Shown: piece by piece, positions 1-7,494 of the stretch
Position numbering within the stretch: the first letter of the stretch is position 1
How the letters are laid out: each line of letters begins with the position of its first letter
DNA from: Terriglobales bacterium
GTDB taxonomy: Bacteria; Acidobacteriota; Terriglobia; Terriglobales; Acidobacteriaceae
Length of the DNA stretch: 64,000 nt
Direction: 5' to 3'
Assembly (NCBI GenBank): GCA_035487355.1
Contig: DATHMF010000006.1
Coordinates: 1 to 64,000, forward strand
Notes under the pieces: generated by a model
Databases searched by the model: none
The model's input: only the letters and a program-made list of their open reading frames with translations
Told to the model about the DNA's origin: nothing
Made by a program: the position numbers and the translations under genes

Positions 1-646
1 AGCCAGTTTTTGAAGCGCGCTCTGGGCTTTCGCTTTGATTGGGTTGCCCGGCTCTTGGGTTCTCGATAGTTTTTGGCCCGGCGCTGGTCGCTGCGGGTTT
101 CGCTTGTCTGGGTCCATCGGGATGCACCTCCGCGCCCGTTGCGTGCGCACCCGTTGGATGCCCGCCGGTTGCATGCCCGCCCGTTGGATGCGCGCCTGTT
201 GAATGCGCGCCTGTTGAATGAAAGACCAGGCGCGGGAAAACCACATCGCCGGCGGAGCGCTGTCCCCGTTCCTCGTCGCGAACTTCTCTTCCCATGACTT
301 GCAGCAGGACTGTGGTGAGATATCCGATGCCCATGGCGCCGCGGAAAACATCAACCTCGCCCTGGCCGAGCTGGTTCATGGCCTGGCGCAGGTAGTCGGC
401 GATCTGCGAGGCGGTCTGCAGGGGGTTGGGCGGCAGGCAAAGCGTCTGCACCGGCTTGCGATTCCCTGCCCCGCCCGCGCCGCTGGCGGCCCTTCTCTTC
501 TCTTGCAGTGCGGGGTCGTGGAAAAAACAATACTCGCTGCCTGTCCGGGGATGGGCCTTGCACTCCGCTCCGTCATTGCGTTTGTGGCAGCAACCGCGTT
601 GCTGGCTGGAGTCCGTCTTCACTCCAAAAAGCTGGGTGATCTTCAT
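1..646 (-). CDS. Partial Cys/His (zinc-binding-like) small protein, 3' end outside window
   Basis: The frame is open from an ATG at 646 to the window edge (215 codons, no stop), so the C-terminus is missing. GGGAGGAA lies just upstream of the ATG and supports the start. Residues 19-43 hold C19, C20, H21, C29, H32, C40 and H43; the order Gly-x-x-Cys, then Tyr-Cys-Phe-Phe-His-Asp-Pro is the short Cys/His motif seen at the N-terminus of many small acidobacterial proteins of unknown function. After a Gly/Ala-rich linker comes a probably helical segment (about 75-120), then six copies of His-x-Thr-Gly-(Ala/Gly) at 143-172, then a Pro/Ala/Gln-rich tail. A tandem TGATATCA palindrome sits about 75 bases upstream of the ATG and could be its operator. 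Metal binding is inferred from the Cys/His spacing. I cannot assign a function. Confidence 0.75.
   Translation of the reverse strand, partial: MKITQLFGVKTDSSQQRGCCHKRNDGAECKAHPRTGSEYCFFHDPALQEKRRAASGAGGAGNRKPVQTLCLPPNPLQTASQIADYLRQAMNQLGQGEVDVFRGAMGIGYLTTVLLQVMGREVRDEERGQRSAGDVVFPRLVFHSTGAHSTGAHPTGGHATGGHPTGAHATGAEVHPDGPRQAKPAATSAGPKTIENPRAGQPNQSESPERASKTG
131..220 (-). repeat. In-frame 15-bp tandem repeat, six units
   Basis: Six consecutive 15-bp units fill exactly 90 bases and encode His-x-Thr-Gly-(Ala/Gly) in the minus-strand gene. Units differ at few positions, so the array probably varies in copy number between strains. The period keeps the reading frame, so unit gain or loss would change length without a frameshift. 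Confidence 0.9.
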
Positions 647-720
647 AGATATTCCTCCCGTGTCCCTTTAAGAGATACCTGAGGATAATGATGGCATGGA
701 ATTGGCGAAAATCAGCAGAA

Positions 721-739
721 TGATATCAGAATGATATCA
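721..739. promoter_or_regulatory. Tandem palindrome TGATATCA-N3-TGATATCA, candidate operator
   Basis: Two perfect 8-bp palindromes lie with starts 11 bp apart, one helical turn, about 75 bases upstream of the ATG at 646. The same arrangement recurs at 1176-1194 and, with one mismatch, at 37184-37202. Identical spacing at three non-coding places fits a site for a protein binding as two side-by-side dimers. The binding protein is unknown. Confidence 0.5.
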
Positions 740-744
740 TTTGT

Positions 745-792
745 GGATTGGGTCATTGGGTCATTGAGTCATCGGGTCATCGGATCATTTTA
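745..792. repeat. 8-bp tandem repeat, unit TCATYGGG
   Basis: About six adjacent 8-mers related to TCATTGGG/TCATCGGG run directly into the first copy of the dispersed element. The last unit has decayed to TCATTTTA. A shorter echo precedes the second copy of that element near 905-926. Confidence 0.75.
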
Positions 793-1028
793 GGGCTGTC
801 ATCCTGAGCGGAGCCGCGCTTCGCGGCGAAGTCGAAGGACCCCGAGAATATATCGGTCGCCCTTGCAGCCGAAAGGCATTCTCTAAAGAAATGTTGCGTC
901 CGGGCATGGGTCATCGGATCATTTTAGGGCTGTCATCCTGAGCGGAGCCGCGCTTCGCGGCGAAGTCGAAGGACCCCGAGAATATTCCGGTCGCCCTTGC
1001 CGCATCAAGGCATTCTCTGAAGAACGTC
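774..1028. repeat. Dispersed intergenic element, two direct copies (774-895 and 908-1028)
   Basis: Both copies share about 75 nearly identical bases, including GTCATCCTGAGCG and GTCGAAGGACCCCGAGAATA, then a diverged part ending in AAGGCATTCTCT. A CCGCG-CTT-CGCGG hairpin lies inside each. A shorter relative in reverse orientation is at 37369-37408. The phrase 'GTCATCCTGAGCG...GAAGGA' is a common intergenic sequence in several bacterial groups; its function is unknown to me. Confidence 0.8.
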
Positions 1029-1123
1029 AGCGGGTTTAATTTCCTTGGAGCCGGGGTGCCCCACTCGCGCGTCAGCGCGTGTGGGATGGTCGCGTTCGCT
1101 GGGTATCAGGATGACAACCCAAA

Positions 1124-1155
1124 AGATCTGCGTTGATCCGCGTTCATCAGCGGCG
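1124..1155. repeat. Degenerate dispersed phrase (GATCTGCGTTGATCCGCG type)
   Basis: This is a run of alternating CGTTGATCCGCG and CGTTCATCAGCGG words. Related words occur in another gap at about 37244-37282 (CCGCGGATTCCACGGATT). It is non-coding, and I infer that it is a decayed dispersed repeat. Confidence 0.5.
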
Positions 1156-1175
1156 GAAAAGAAGATTTTCTAGAG

Positions 1176-1194
1176 TGATATCACTCTGATATCA
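1176..1194. promoter_or_regulatory. Second tandem palindrome TGATATCA-N3-TGATATCA
   Basis: Two perfect TGATATCA palindromes stand 11 bp apart, as at 721-739. The nearest gene starts are more than 500 bp away (646 on the minus strand), so the target promoter is unclear. It may belong to a lost gene or act as a distal site. Confidence 0.4.
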
Positions 1195-1446
1195 AAAAGC
1201 CCGTTCTCCGAGGATTGTGGTTCATAATTGCGTGACGGCATTCAGCATGCCGCGTTGGTTTGAGGTCTTTGAAAATTCGCAAAACAGTCCCAGTTTGCCG
1301 ACCCACGGCACGCCGGAACAGGTTTTGGGCCGTAGACGCAGGTCTGGAGGACTACTCCCTGCGGTCTTATCCTCCCCGTATGTCATTGAACATTAGTGGC
1401 TTATCGCCGCATGGACTACTCAAAGTAATGGGGGAGAGGGGAAGCA

Positions 1447-2460
1447 CTACTCAAAAGGTACAGGCCGGCCAGAAAGTCGGTAAATCTCTTCAATCACAGC
1501 CAGGCTGCGCCGGCCGTCAGTGCCGTCGCAGCGCGGCTTTCCGTCCTCTCGAATGGCGCGAATGAAATCTTCAATGGCGCGTTGATGTCCGCGGACGTCG
1601 CTCACCAGGGGTGAAGAGGCGCTTGGGTTCTGGTCGCGCATGTTTTCGCTGATCAAGCCCTCAGGTTTTTTCCGCAGATCGGCGCTTACGATGCTGTCGT
1701 GTTCAAGAATGACGGTACCTTCAGAGCCTGTAATCTCCACGCGGCGAGGATATCCCGGATAGGCGGCCGTCGTGGCCTGCAGCACTCCCAGCGCACCACT
1801 GGAAAATTCGAGCAGAGCAAGAGCGGTATCTTCGGTCTCGATCTCATGCAGCATGGTTCGAGTGTTGGCTTTTATGTTTTTGATGTCTCCCATGAGCCAG
1901 AGCAGCAAGTCAACCGTGTGCACGCCTTGATTCATCAGTGCGCCTCCACCGTCGAGCGCCCAGGTCCCACGCCAGCGCGAGTCGCGGTAATACTCCGGAG
2001 GCCGGTACCACTTCACGCGCGCATCCGCCAGCAACGGCCGGCCTAATGCGCCGTCTTGAATGAATTGCCGAAGCCGGCAAATATCCGGCTTGAAGCGGTC
2101 CTGAAAGATTACCCCTAGCTTCACTTCCGCTTTCCTGCATTCAGCAATCAGCGCATCGGCGCGCTCGGTGCTGATATCAATGGGTTTTTCCACCAGCACA
2201 TGCAATCCGTGATGCGCTGCCGCAATTCCCTGGCTGGCATGCAAACCCGAGGGGCCGCCAATGATCACCATCTCCATGGAAGGGTGCCCAAGAAATGTTT
2301 CGAAGTCGCTGTAAGCTGTGGCGCCCCAGTCGCGGCTCAGCTGATCAACTTTGTTCTTGTTCGCGCCATAGACGGCTGTGACTTCTACTCCAGCAATTGC
2401 GCGCGCGGCGCGGGCATGTGTATTGCTGATGTTCCCACCGCCGATCAAACCGATCTTCAT
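1447..2460 (-). CDS. Gfo/Idh/MocA-family oxidoreductase
   Basis: Predicted NAD(P)-dependent sugar or cyclitol dehydrogenase of 337 residues, normal for the family. The N-terminal Rossmann motif GLIGGGNIS is at 4-12. The EKP motif that holds the cofactor and catalytic Lys is at 91-93. The C-terminal sheet domain carries GTWALDGGGALMNQGVH at 166-182, with H181 or its neighbour in the usual catalytic place. No signal peptide is seen, so it should be cytoplasmic, unlike the genes upstream. It is the last gene of the minus-strand cluster, 34 bp after the redoxin gene. Family members next to TIM-barrel isomerases often oxidise a sugar hydroxyl, for example to a 3-keto sugar, before C-O or C-C cleavage. 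The substrate cannot be read from sequence. Confidence 0.9.
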   Translation of the reverse strand: MKIGLIGGGNISNTHARAARAIAGVEVTAVYGANKNKVDQLSRDWGATAYSDFETFLGHPSMEMVIIGGPSGLHASQGIAAAHHGLHVLVEKPIDISTERADALIAECRKAEVKLGVIFQDRFKPDICRLRQFIQDGALGRPLLADARVKWYRPPEYYRDSRWRGTWALDGGGALMNQGVHTVDLLLWLMGDIKNIKANTRTMLHEIETEDTALALLEFSSGALGVLQATTAAYPGYPRRVEITGSEGTVILEHDSIVSADLRKKPEGLISENMRDQNPSASSPLVSDVRGHQRAIEDFIRAIREDGKPRCDGTDGRRSLAVIEEIYRLSGRPVPFE

Positions 2461-2494
2461 CTATTAAGCGTACCTCGGCCTTCTGCAGTGCCCG

Positions 2495-3697
2495 TTAGAA
2501 AGTGCTGTTCCAATAAGCCTGCTGCCCAATGTAGCGGTCGTCCGGCAGGTTCTTGAGGATTGCACGCCGTACCTCCACGGCGTTTATGGCGCCCTGGGTT
2601 TTGAAAAGAACTTCGCCATTTGCGCCGATCAGTACCGTATAGGGAACGCCGCCGCTCCAACCGGTTCCGAACGCGGATACCGCGTCAGCCGAGTCGGTGC
2701 CGGCAAACAACAAGTTCCGGTTGATGGCGTGGTGCTCTTCCAGGAATGACTGCACGAACTTCTTCTCGTCTGGGTTGTTGATGCTGACTGTAACGATATC
2801 CACCGCGCGCTTCTTGTACTGACGAACCATCTTCTGCAGCTCGGGAAATTCCACGGCACAAGGTTCGCACCACGTGGCCCAGAAGTTCACCAGCAACAGT
2901 TTGCCGGTGCCGATGTTCGCCCGCAACGCCTTGATCTGATCAACCGAGGCCATCTCGACGTTCACCGGCTCCCGCTCAGATTCACCGATTTCTGCCTGTG
3001 CTCCCGCCTCTTTGTAAGCCCACTTGGTGGAGCAGCCCACAGCCGGAGCGCTGGTTACCGCCACCGGCTTTCCGGAAAGCAACGCCTCGATGGCATCTCT
3101 GGTCTCGTGCTTGGTCGCCAACTCTTCACGGGTACTGTTATCAATGCGGCCTTCGTACTGCAAGGTTCGCTGCGCGTCGAACACAAATGCGTGCGGGGTA
3201 GCCGTGGGTCCGTACTTCAGCGCGACCGCCTGGTTAACGCCGTCGGATAAATAAGGATAGTTGAAGTTGCGGTACTGGGCGCGAAGCTTCATATCTTCAA
3301 GCGAATCTCCCAGGTCGGTGTGGCCCATCTCGCTCAAGTGCACTGCCTTGGGATCGTTGGGATTGATAGCAACCAGCGCCACGCCGCGGTCACGATAGTC
3401 GGCCGCAAGCTGCTTGATCCGCTTTTCATACATCTGGGCCACCGGGCAATGATCACAGGTGAACACGATGACGAGCACCTTGCTGGAGGCGTAGTCGCTC
3501 AGCTTATGCATCTTGCCATCCGTGCCCGGCAGATTGAAATCCGGCGCTTGTGCTCCGATCTTGAGAATCGCGGGAACGTCTCCGCTCTCGTGCACGGGCT
3601 TGTCCTGTGCCTGCCCCACCACACTCAGGAGGAGTGCAAACGCAACCAGGCCGGCAATCTTTACGCCATAGACCGCAATTTTGAACGGCGACTTCAT
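2495..3697 (-). CDS. Exported double-domain redoxin (AhpC/TSA-like plus TlpA-like)
   Basis: Predicted exported thiol-disulfide protein of 400 residues with an N-terminal hydrophobic segment (about 12-30). The first domain (about 45-210) is peroxiredoxin-like, with CDHC at 81-84 and a TPHAFVFD stretch near 167. C222 lies in the Gly-Cys-x-x-Lys linker often seen after this domain. The second domain (about 250-390) is TlpA/ResA-like, with WCEPC at 276-280. Two CxxC-type centres in one chain suggest electron relay or thiol repair in the periplasm. The ATG overlaps the stop of the TIM-barrel gene by four bases, indicating translational coupling. Its placement among exported metabolic enzymes suggests that it maintains their thiols or metal sites, which is inference. 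Confidence 0.85.
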   Translation of the reverse strand: MKSPFKIAVYGVKIAGLVAFALLLSVVGQAQDKPVHESGDVPAILKIGAQAPDFNLPGTDGKMHKLSDYASSKVLVIVFTCDHCPVAQMYEKRIKQLAADYRDRGVALVAINPNDPKAVHLSEMGHTDLGDSLEDMKLRAQYRNFNYPYLSDGVNQAVALKYGPTATPHAFVFDAQRTLQYEGRIDNSTREELATKHETRDAIEALLSGKPVAVTSAPAVGCSTKWAYKEAGAQAEIGESEREPVNVEMASVDQIKALRANIGTGKLLLVNFWATWCEPCAVEFPELQKMVRQYKKRAVDIVTVSINNPDEKKFVQSFLEEHHAINRNLLFAGTDSADAVSAFGTGWSGGVPYTVLIGANGEVLFKTQGAINAVEVRRAILKNLPDDRYIGQQAYWNSTF

Positions 3698-4614
3698 ACT
3701 GTCAATCCCAGCCTCTCTTCAAGATACTTCTTGCTGATCAGCGCCGACTCTTTCGGCGTTCTGGATTTATCGGGCTCATGGTCCAGCTCGACCACCGCCC
3801 AGCCGCGGAACTTGATTTTGTGCAGAGCAGCAAACACGGCAGGCAGGTCTACTTTGCCGCGTCCAAGCTCAAGGAAGTTCTCAGCATTTCTTGGATCTGC
3901 GGAATTTGGCCCCGGCTCACCCAAATCCTTGATATGAAGAAAGAGCAGCCGGTCGCGATACTTCTCAATTACCTTGGCTGGATCGCCTCCGCCCGCCTGG
4001 TAATGCGCAATATCCATCTCTAATTTCACGTAGCGTGGATCGCTCGAATCCATCAACCGATCGAGACCTTCCGGGCGCTCGCTGACCGAGTTCATATGAT
4101 TGTGATATCCCAGCGTGATGCCCAAATCGGCGGTACGCTTGCCGATCTCGGTTATCAAGCGGCCCAACTGCTTGTAGTCAGCGGCCGTAATGGCCTGGCT
4201 TTTTGGCTCTTGGTCAAGGACCTGAAGGTAAAGCCCTCCTACATCGTGCAAAAACTTTGCATTCGCAGCGTGCAAGGCAATATCCTGTGCCTCCAATGCC
4301 GGATCAACATGCACTTCGCCGCTGGAAAGTGCAACCATGGTGAGCTGGTGTTGCTGCAGCAGGTCGCGCAACTCGGCGGACTGGAAATCTCTTATGGCGT
4401 TGGCCCGGAGCTGGATGCCGCGATAACCGAGCGAAGAGATGTCGTCTATGGCCTGTCTTTCTTTGTCGCCCCAGGTGATGGCGGCATATCCAATACGGAT
4501 ATCCGGTGGCGCAGCGCTGATGGCTTTGTACGCGGGAATTGACGATGCGACAGTCGCAGCAGCCGCGATGCCCAGGCTGCCGATAAATTCACGACGCGAG
4601 ACTTTGAATCCCAT
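3694..4614 (-). CDS. Tat-exported TIM-barrel sugar isomerase/epimerase (AP endonuclease 2-like)
   Basis: Protein of 306 residues with a twin-arginine signal ([10 protein letters not shown] near 6-15, then an Ala-rich core). The mature part is a xylose isomerase-like TIM barrel. Likely metal and substrate positions are visible in [27 protein letters not shown] and VVELDHEP, which together match the Glu/Asp/His/Glu ligand order of this superfamily. GGAGAG stands before the ATG. The family covers sugar epimerases and enzymes that cleave oxidised glycosides by beta-elimination. Export by Tat suggests folding with metal in the cytoplasm before transport. It is a paralogue in type, not a near copy, of the gene at 5763-6749. 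Confidence 0.85.
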   Translation of the reverse strand: MGFKVSRREFIGSLGIAAAATVASSIPAYKAISAAPPDIRIGYAAITWGDKERQAIDDISSLGYRGIQLRANAIRDFQSAELRDLLQQHQLTMVALSSGEVHVDPALEAQDIALHAANAKFLHDVGGLYLQVLDQEPKSQAITAADYKQLGRLITEIGKRTADLGITLGYHNHMNSVSERPEGLDRLMDSSDPRYVKLEMDIAHYQAGGGDPAKVIEKYRDRLLFLHIKDLGEPGPNSADPRNAENFLELGRGKVDLPAVFAALHKIKFRGWAVVELDHEPDKSRTPKESALISKKYLEERLGLTV

Positions 4615-4716
4615 GAATCTCTCCTATAGATGTTTGCTGGGACGAAATAACCCGTAGTCAGTTTCAGGCAAACCAAACTGCCTGGATTTAAGGATAGACC
4701 ACACTCTATCATCTAC

Positions 4717-5652
4717 CTATTCCGGTGGCGGCGCCGTGGAAGGAGGCACCGGCTTTCCGCTGGCAGTATTTGGCTCCATCAACTCGATGCGGGTTCCATC
4801 CGGATCAAATAAGTTCGCCTGACGCTTCCCGTTCACCCCAGTCCTGATCTCAATCTTCTGGCCATAGTTCTTGCGCGCCGGACTCGCTTCCAAGGCAGCC
4901 ACCGCCTTCTCGATATCGGGTGTCATCAGGCAAACATGGTTCTTCACTCCCGTCTCTCTAGCATCGGGCGGATTGGAGTAGAGCATGAGTTCGAGGTAAT
5001 CATTTCCATCCGGGACGCGCATATTGACCCAGCTCAATATCTTGCCCGAAGAGCTGCCCCTCCAGAACTCCTGGAAGCCGAGAATGTCGCCGTAAAACTT
5101 CTGCGACAGATCAAGATGACGCACCGTCACGCCCACATGCGGCATGTGAGTGGAAATGCGCGTCTCGGGCAGGTGCTTTCCCTTTTCGCGCCTGGTCCAG
5201 CTATCGGGCTCGTATTGCACGATCTCTACCGTGTGCCCGTCGGGATCGGTAATATTAAAGTTGGAATTGCCAATCTTGCCTTTGCCAACTTTTTCAGGCA
5301 CCTTGATGCCCTTGGAGGCGAGATACGTACGCATGCCTTCCGCCGAATCAGTAAAGAAAGAGATGTGATTCAGGTGGACTCCATCCTGCTTGGGGTCTTC
5401 TGCAAACAGTTCCAGGTATTGGTCTTCGTTAATTTTGATAAATGCTATGCGGTCGGTGCCGTCGTCACGTTTCAACGTATAAGGCTCTTCAAACCCAAGA
5501 AAATCCTTATAGAATGCACGAGCCTTCTGCAAATCGCTGACGTATAGCGCCATGTGAGAAATACCGAGAACGTGCGGACGCTTTACCTCATCGGCCGCCC
5601 GCAGGGTGGTAAGAAGAATTGATACAAATAGAAAAATTGCTATTCGGTTCAT
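4717..5652 (-). CDS. Exported VOC-fold protein, four beta-alpha-beta modules (glyoxalase/extradiol dioxygenase-like)
   Basis: Protein of 311 residues with a Sec signal (MNRIAIFLFVSILLTTLRA). Four VOC modules follow, making two complete domains. Each starts with a His motif (GISHMALYV, LNHISFF, MPHVGVTV, KNHVCLM) and ends with a Glu-containing strand (YLELFAED, VEIVQYEP, YLELMLY, IELMEP). All His and Glu expected for two metal sites are therefore present. The tail after the last module is Pro-rich. The family includes lyases, isomerases and ring-cleaving dioxygenases, so the reaction is open. The gene at 10911-11774 is a clear paralogue, with the same signal peptide and the same CTTTCAACTT(T)A-like leader directly before the ATG, which indicates duplication within the cluster. 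Confidence 0.85.
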   Translation of the reverse strand: MNRIAIFLFVSILLTTLRAADEVKRPHVLGISHMALYVSDLQKARAFYKDFLGFEEPYTLKRDDGTDRIAFIKINEDQYLELFAEDPKQDGVHLNHISFFTDSAEGMRTYLASKGIKVPEKVGKGKIGNSNFNITDPDGHTVEIVQYEPDSWTRREKGKHLPETRISTHMPHVGVTVRHLDLSQKFYGDILGFQEFWRGSSSGKILSWVNMRVPDGNDYLELMLYSNPPDARETGVKNHVCLMTPDIEKAVAALEASPARKNYGQKIEIRTGVNGKRQANLFDPDGTRIELMEPNTASGKPVPPSTAPPPE

Positions 5653-5762
5653 TAAGTTGAAGCCCCCTGGTTTGATATAGCAGTTTCATGGTCATGCATT
5701 CGCTCTCCCAGCGCCTGAAGCTGGGGCCCACTTTCGCTCCATCATGGTTAGTAAACAGCTTG

Positions 5763-6749
5763 TCAGGCTGTCTCTGCAATCGCCTGCCGGAGTTCAGCAA
5801 GGAACTTCGGCACCACCGTAAAAGGATCATAATCCTTTCCCTTTGCGGAGAGTGTTTCAATCGGAAGATAGCCGCGGTAGCCCGACGAGCGGACAATGCG
5901 GATAAATCTTTTCAGATCAAGCGGCACATCGCTTTCCGCGCCAAACGCGCTTTGCTTCACCTGCCAGTTCACGGCATAGGGTGCTACTTTGGCCATGTCG
6001 GCGTATGGGTCCTTCGATTTGAAGTAGCCGGTATCCACGATGGCACCGCACCACTCGGAGTCGACCAGGTTGATGAGCTTCAAAAGATGATCACCCGTTT
6101 TGAGAAAGTCTCCGTGATTCTGCACCCCAATGATTACGCCATATTTCTTGCCGTGTGCCGCACACTCTCGCAGGTCGGCCGCTATCCAGTCTGCAACCTG
6201 GTCCCAAGTGTAACCTTTGGCCACCTGCTCCCAGCTCAAGTTTTTCATCTGGGTATCAGCAAATACGCGCAGCACCGGAGCACCCATGCGCGACGCGACC
6301 TCGACCCATTGCTTGATGTGCTCTACATCGGCGGCCCGCTTGGCTTTGTCGGGCAGGGTAAAGTTGTTGCGGACGCCCGACCCGCTGATGCCGATGCCAA
6401 ATTCGAAGGCTTTGCGTTTGAGGTCGTTCACATAGTCATCGCTGGGCACATCGGGATATCCCGGGAAAAAATACCCGGTGGCATCGAATCCGTCAAAATT
6501 ATACTTGGCGCAGAAGTCAACGAGTTCGAATAAGTCGATCCCCGAACCGTGGCGTTTGACCTTGTCATTCAGCATTTTGCTGAAGGAATATGCATTGAGC
6601 GAAACCTTGAGCATAGACCCGCCCAGCCTCTTGATTGGCTGCGTCTCGGCGAGAGCGGAAAGCCCACCGAGGCCGAGGCCTGCGGCAGCCGCGAGCGGAA
6701 GCACGCTCGCACTTTTGAGAAAGTCCCTACGATTGTGATTGAGTTTCAT
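5763..6749 (-). CDS. Tat-exported TIM-barrel sugar isomerase/epimerase, second copy
   Basis: I chose the ATG at 6749 because it opens the protein with a standard Tat signal (MKLNHNRRDFLKSASVLP, then an Ala/Gly/Leu core); the longer frame to 6800 would bury it. The mature protein, about 300 residues, is a xylose isomerase-like TIM barrel. Candidate ligands lie in IGVQNHGDF, GAIVDTGYF, VNWQVKQ and YLPIETLS. The start lies only 7 bases after the stop of the Spy-like gene and has no clear ribosome site, so coupled translation is likely. It differs clearly from the enzyme at 3694-4614, so the two may act on successive intermediates. Confidence 0.85.
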   Translation of the reverse strand: MKLNHNRRDFLKSASVLPLAAAAGLGLGGLSALAETQPIKRLGGSMLKVSLNAYSFSKMLNDKVKRHGSGIDLFELVDFCAKYNFDGFDATGYFFPGYPDVPSDDYVNDLKRKAFEFGIGISGSGVRNNFTLPDKAKRAADVEHIKQWVEVASRMGAPVLRVFADTQMKNLSWEQVAKGYTWDQVADWIAADLRECAAHGKKYGVIIGVQNHGDFLKTGDHLLKLINLVDSEWCGAIVDTGYFKSKDPYADMAKVAPYAVNWQVKQSAFGAESDVPLDLKRFIRIVRSSGYRGYLPIETLSAKGKDYDPFTVVPKFLAELRQAIAETA

Positions 6750-6756
6750 GATGTGA

Positions 6757-7479
6757 TTATTTTTGTGCCATTGCAGTGGAGAGCTGTTGTATATCTGCAT
6801 CGATCTTCTTCTGCTGCTCCGGCGTCAGCGGCGGAGCATTGTCGCGGCGAGCAGCTTGCTTAACCTGCAATGTCATCGCTCGTTGTTCCTCCGACGACAA
6901 GGCCGAGTAATTGGATATCGCCTGGCTCAGCAACTCTTCTGCGTCAAACGGGTCGGTGCTGGCCTCAGCTTTCTTGCCTCCACCGTTTTTTGAGCCACTC
7001 TTCCTATCACCCTGCAGCGCATCGCTCGTGCCCTTGGTCACGGCTTCTATTTCGGCATCCATTTTCTTTTGCTGATCGGGCGTGAGCAAGGGCCGAATCT
7101 GGCGACGCGCGGAGACTTTAATCTTCAGCATCATGGCTTGTTTCTCTTCTGGTGTAAATGCTGCGAAGCGGAGTAGAGGCTTGCTCACCGACTCTTCACT
7201 GTGCAGGAGCGGCTCGATCTTGAGTTCCTGTTCGCAAGTCAGGCCAAATGCCGCTGTCATTCTTTCCAGGAGCGAGTGTTTCCCCGGAGGCAGACCTTCG
7301 CAAGCCGGCGCAGGTTGCGGAGCCGGTGCAGCCTGCGCCGTTTGTGGTGCAGCGTGTACAACAGCAAGAGGGTTGTTGAGCAAGACCGCAAATGTGCACA
7401 ATGCCAGCATCAAGACAGACAAACCTGTGGTTCTCATCTGTCCAAGGCATCGGTTTCTATAAGTCGTCATCGTCATCAT
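6757..7479 (-). CDS. Exported Spy/CpxP-like protein with repeated LTPxQQ segments
   Basis: Protein of up to 240 residues with an N-terminal signal (hydrophobic core about 18-45). A Pro/Ala-rich linker leads into two similar helical repeats. Each has 'Glu-Glu-(Lys/Gln)-x-Ala-Met-x-Leu-x-(Ile/Val)-Lys', then a basic stretch, then LTPDQQKKMDAEI (first) or LTPEQQKKIDADI (second). LTxxQ helices are typical of Spy/CpxP periplasmic chaperones and related proteins. Three in-frame ATGs (7479, 7476, 7470) follow AAGGAG; 7470 has the best spacing. The gene follows the receptor gene by 15 bp. I infer a periplasmic chaperone-like role, with moderate certainty. Confidence 0.7.
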   Translation of the reverse strand: MMTMTTYRNRCLGQMRTTGLSVLMLALCTFAVLLNNPLAVVHAAPQTAQAAPAPQPAPACEGLPPGKHSLLERMTAAFGLTCEQELKIEPLLHSEESVSKPLLRFAAFTPEEKQAMMLKIKVSARRQIRPLLTPDQQKKMDAEIEAVTKGTSDALQGDRKSGSKNGGGKKAEASTDPFDAEELLSQAISNYSALSSEEQRAMTLQVKQAARRDNAPPLTPEQQKKIDADIQQLSTAMAQK

Positions 7480-7494
7480 TCTCCTTGGTTATTT

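Larger units (their letters stand above)
647..1446. other. 800-bp non-coding gap rich in repeats
   Basis: No convincing gene is seen on either strand. The gap holds two tandem TGATATCA palindromes, an 8-bp tandem repeat, two copies of a dispersed element of about 120 bp, and a fragment of a second dispersed phrase family near 1124-1155, all listed separately. From about 1207 to 1446 I see nothing recognisable. Confidence 0.7.

Noticed and set aside
218-682. 154-codon plus-strand frame over the first gene
   Set aside because: It is antisense to the Cys/His protein, which has a clear ribosome site and recognisable motif; the plus frame has no family features.
745-792. Replication origin or DnaA-type iterons
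   Set aside because: The 8-bp unit TCATYGGG does not match DnaA boxes and no replication gene is near.
1260-1565. 101-codon plus-strand frame running into the oxidoreductase gene
   Set aside because: It overlaps the 3' end of the Gfo/Idh/MocA gene, has an Arg-rich random-looking composition and no ribosome site.
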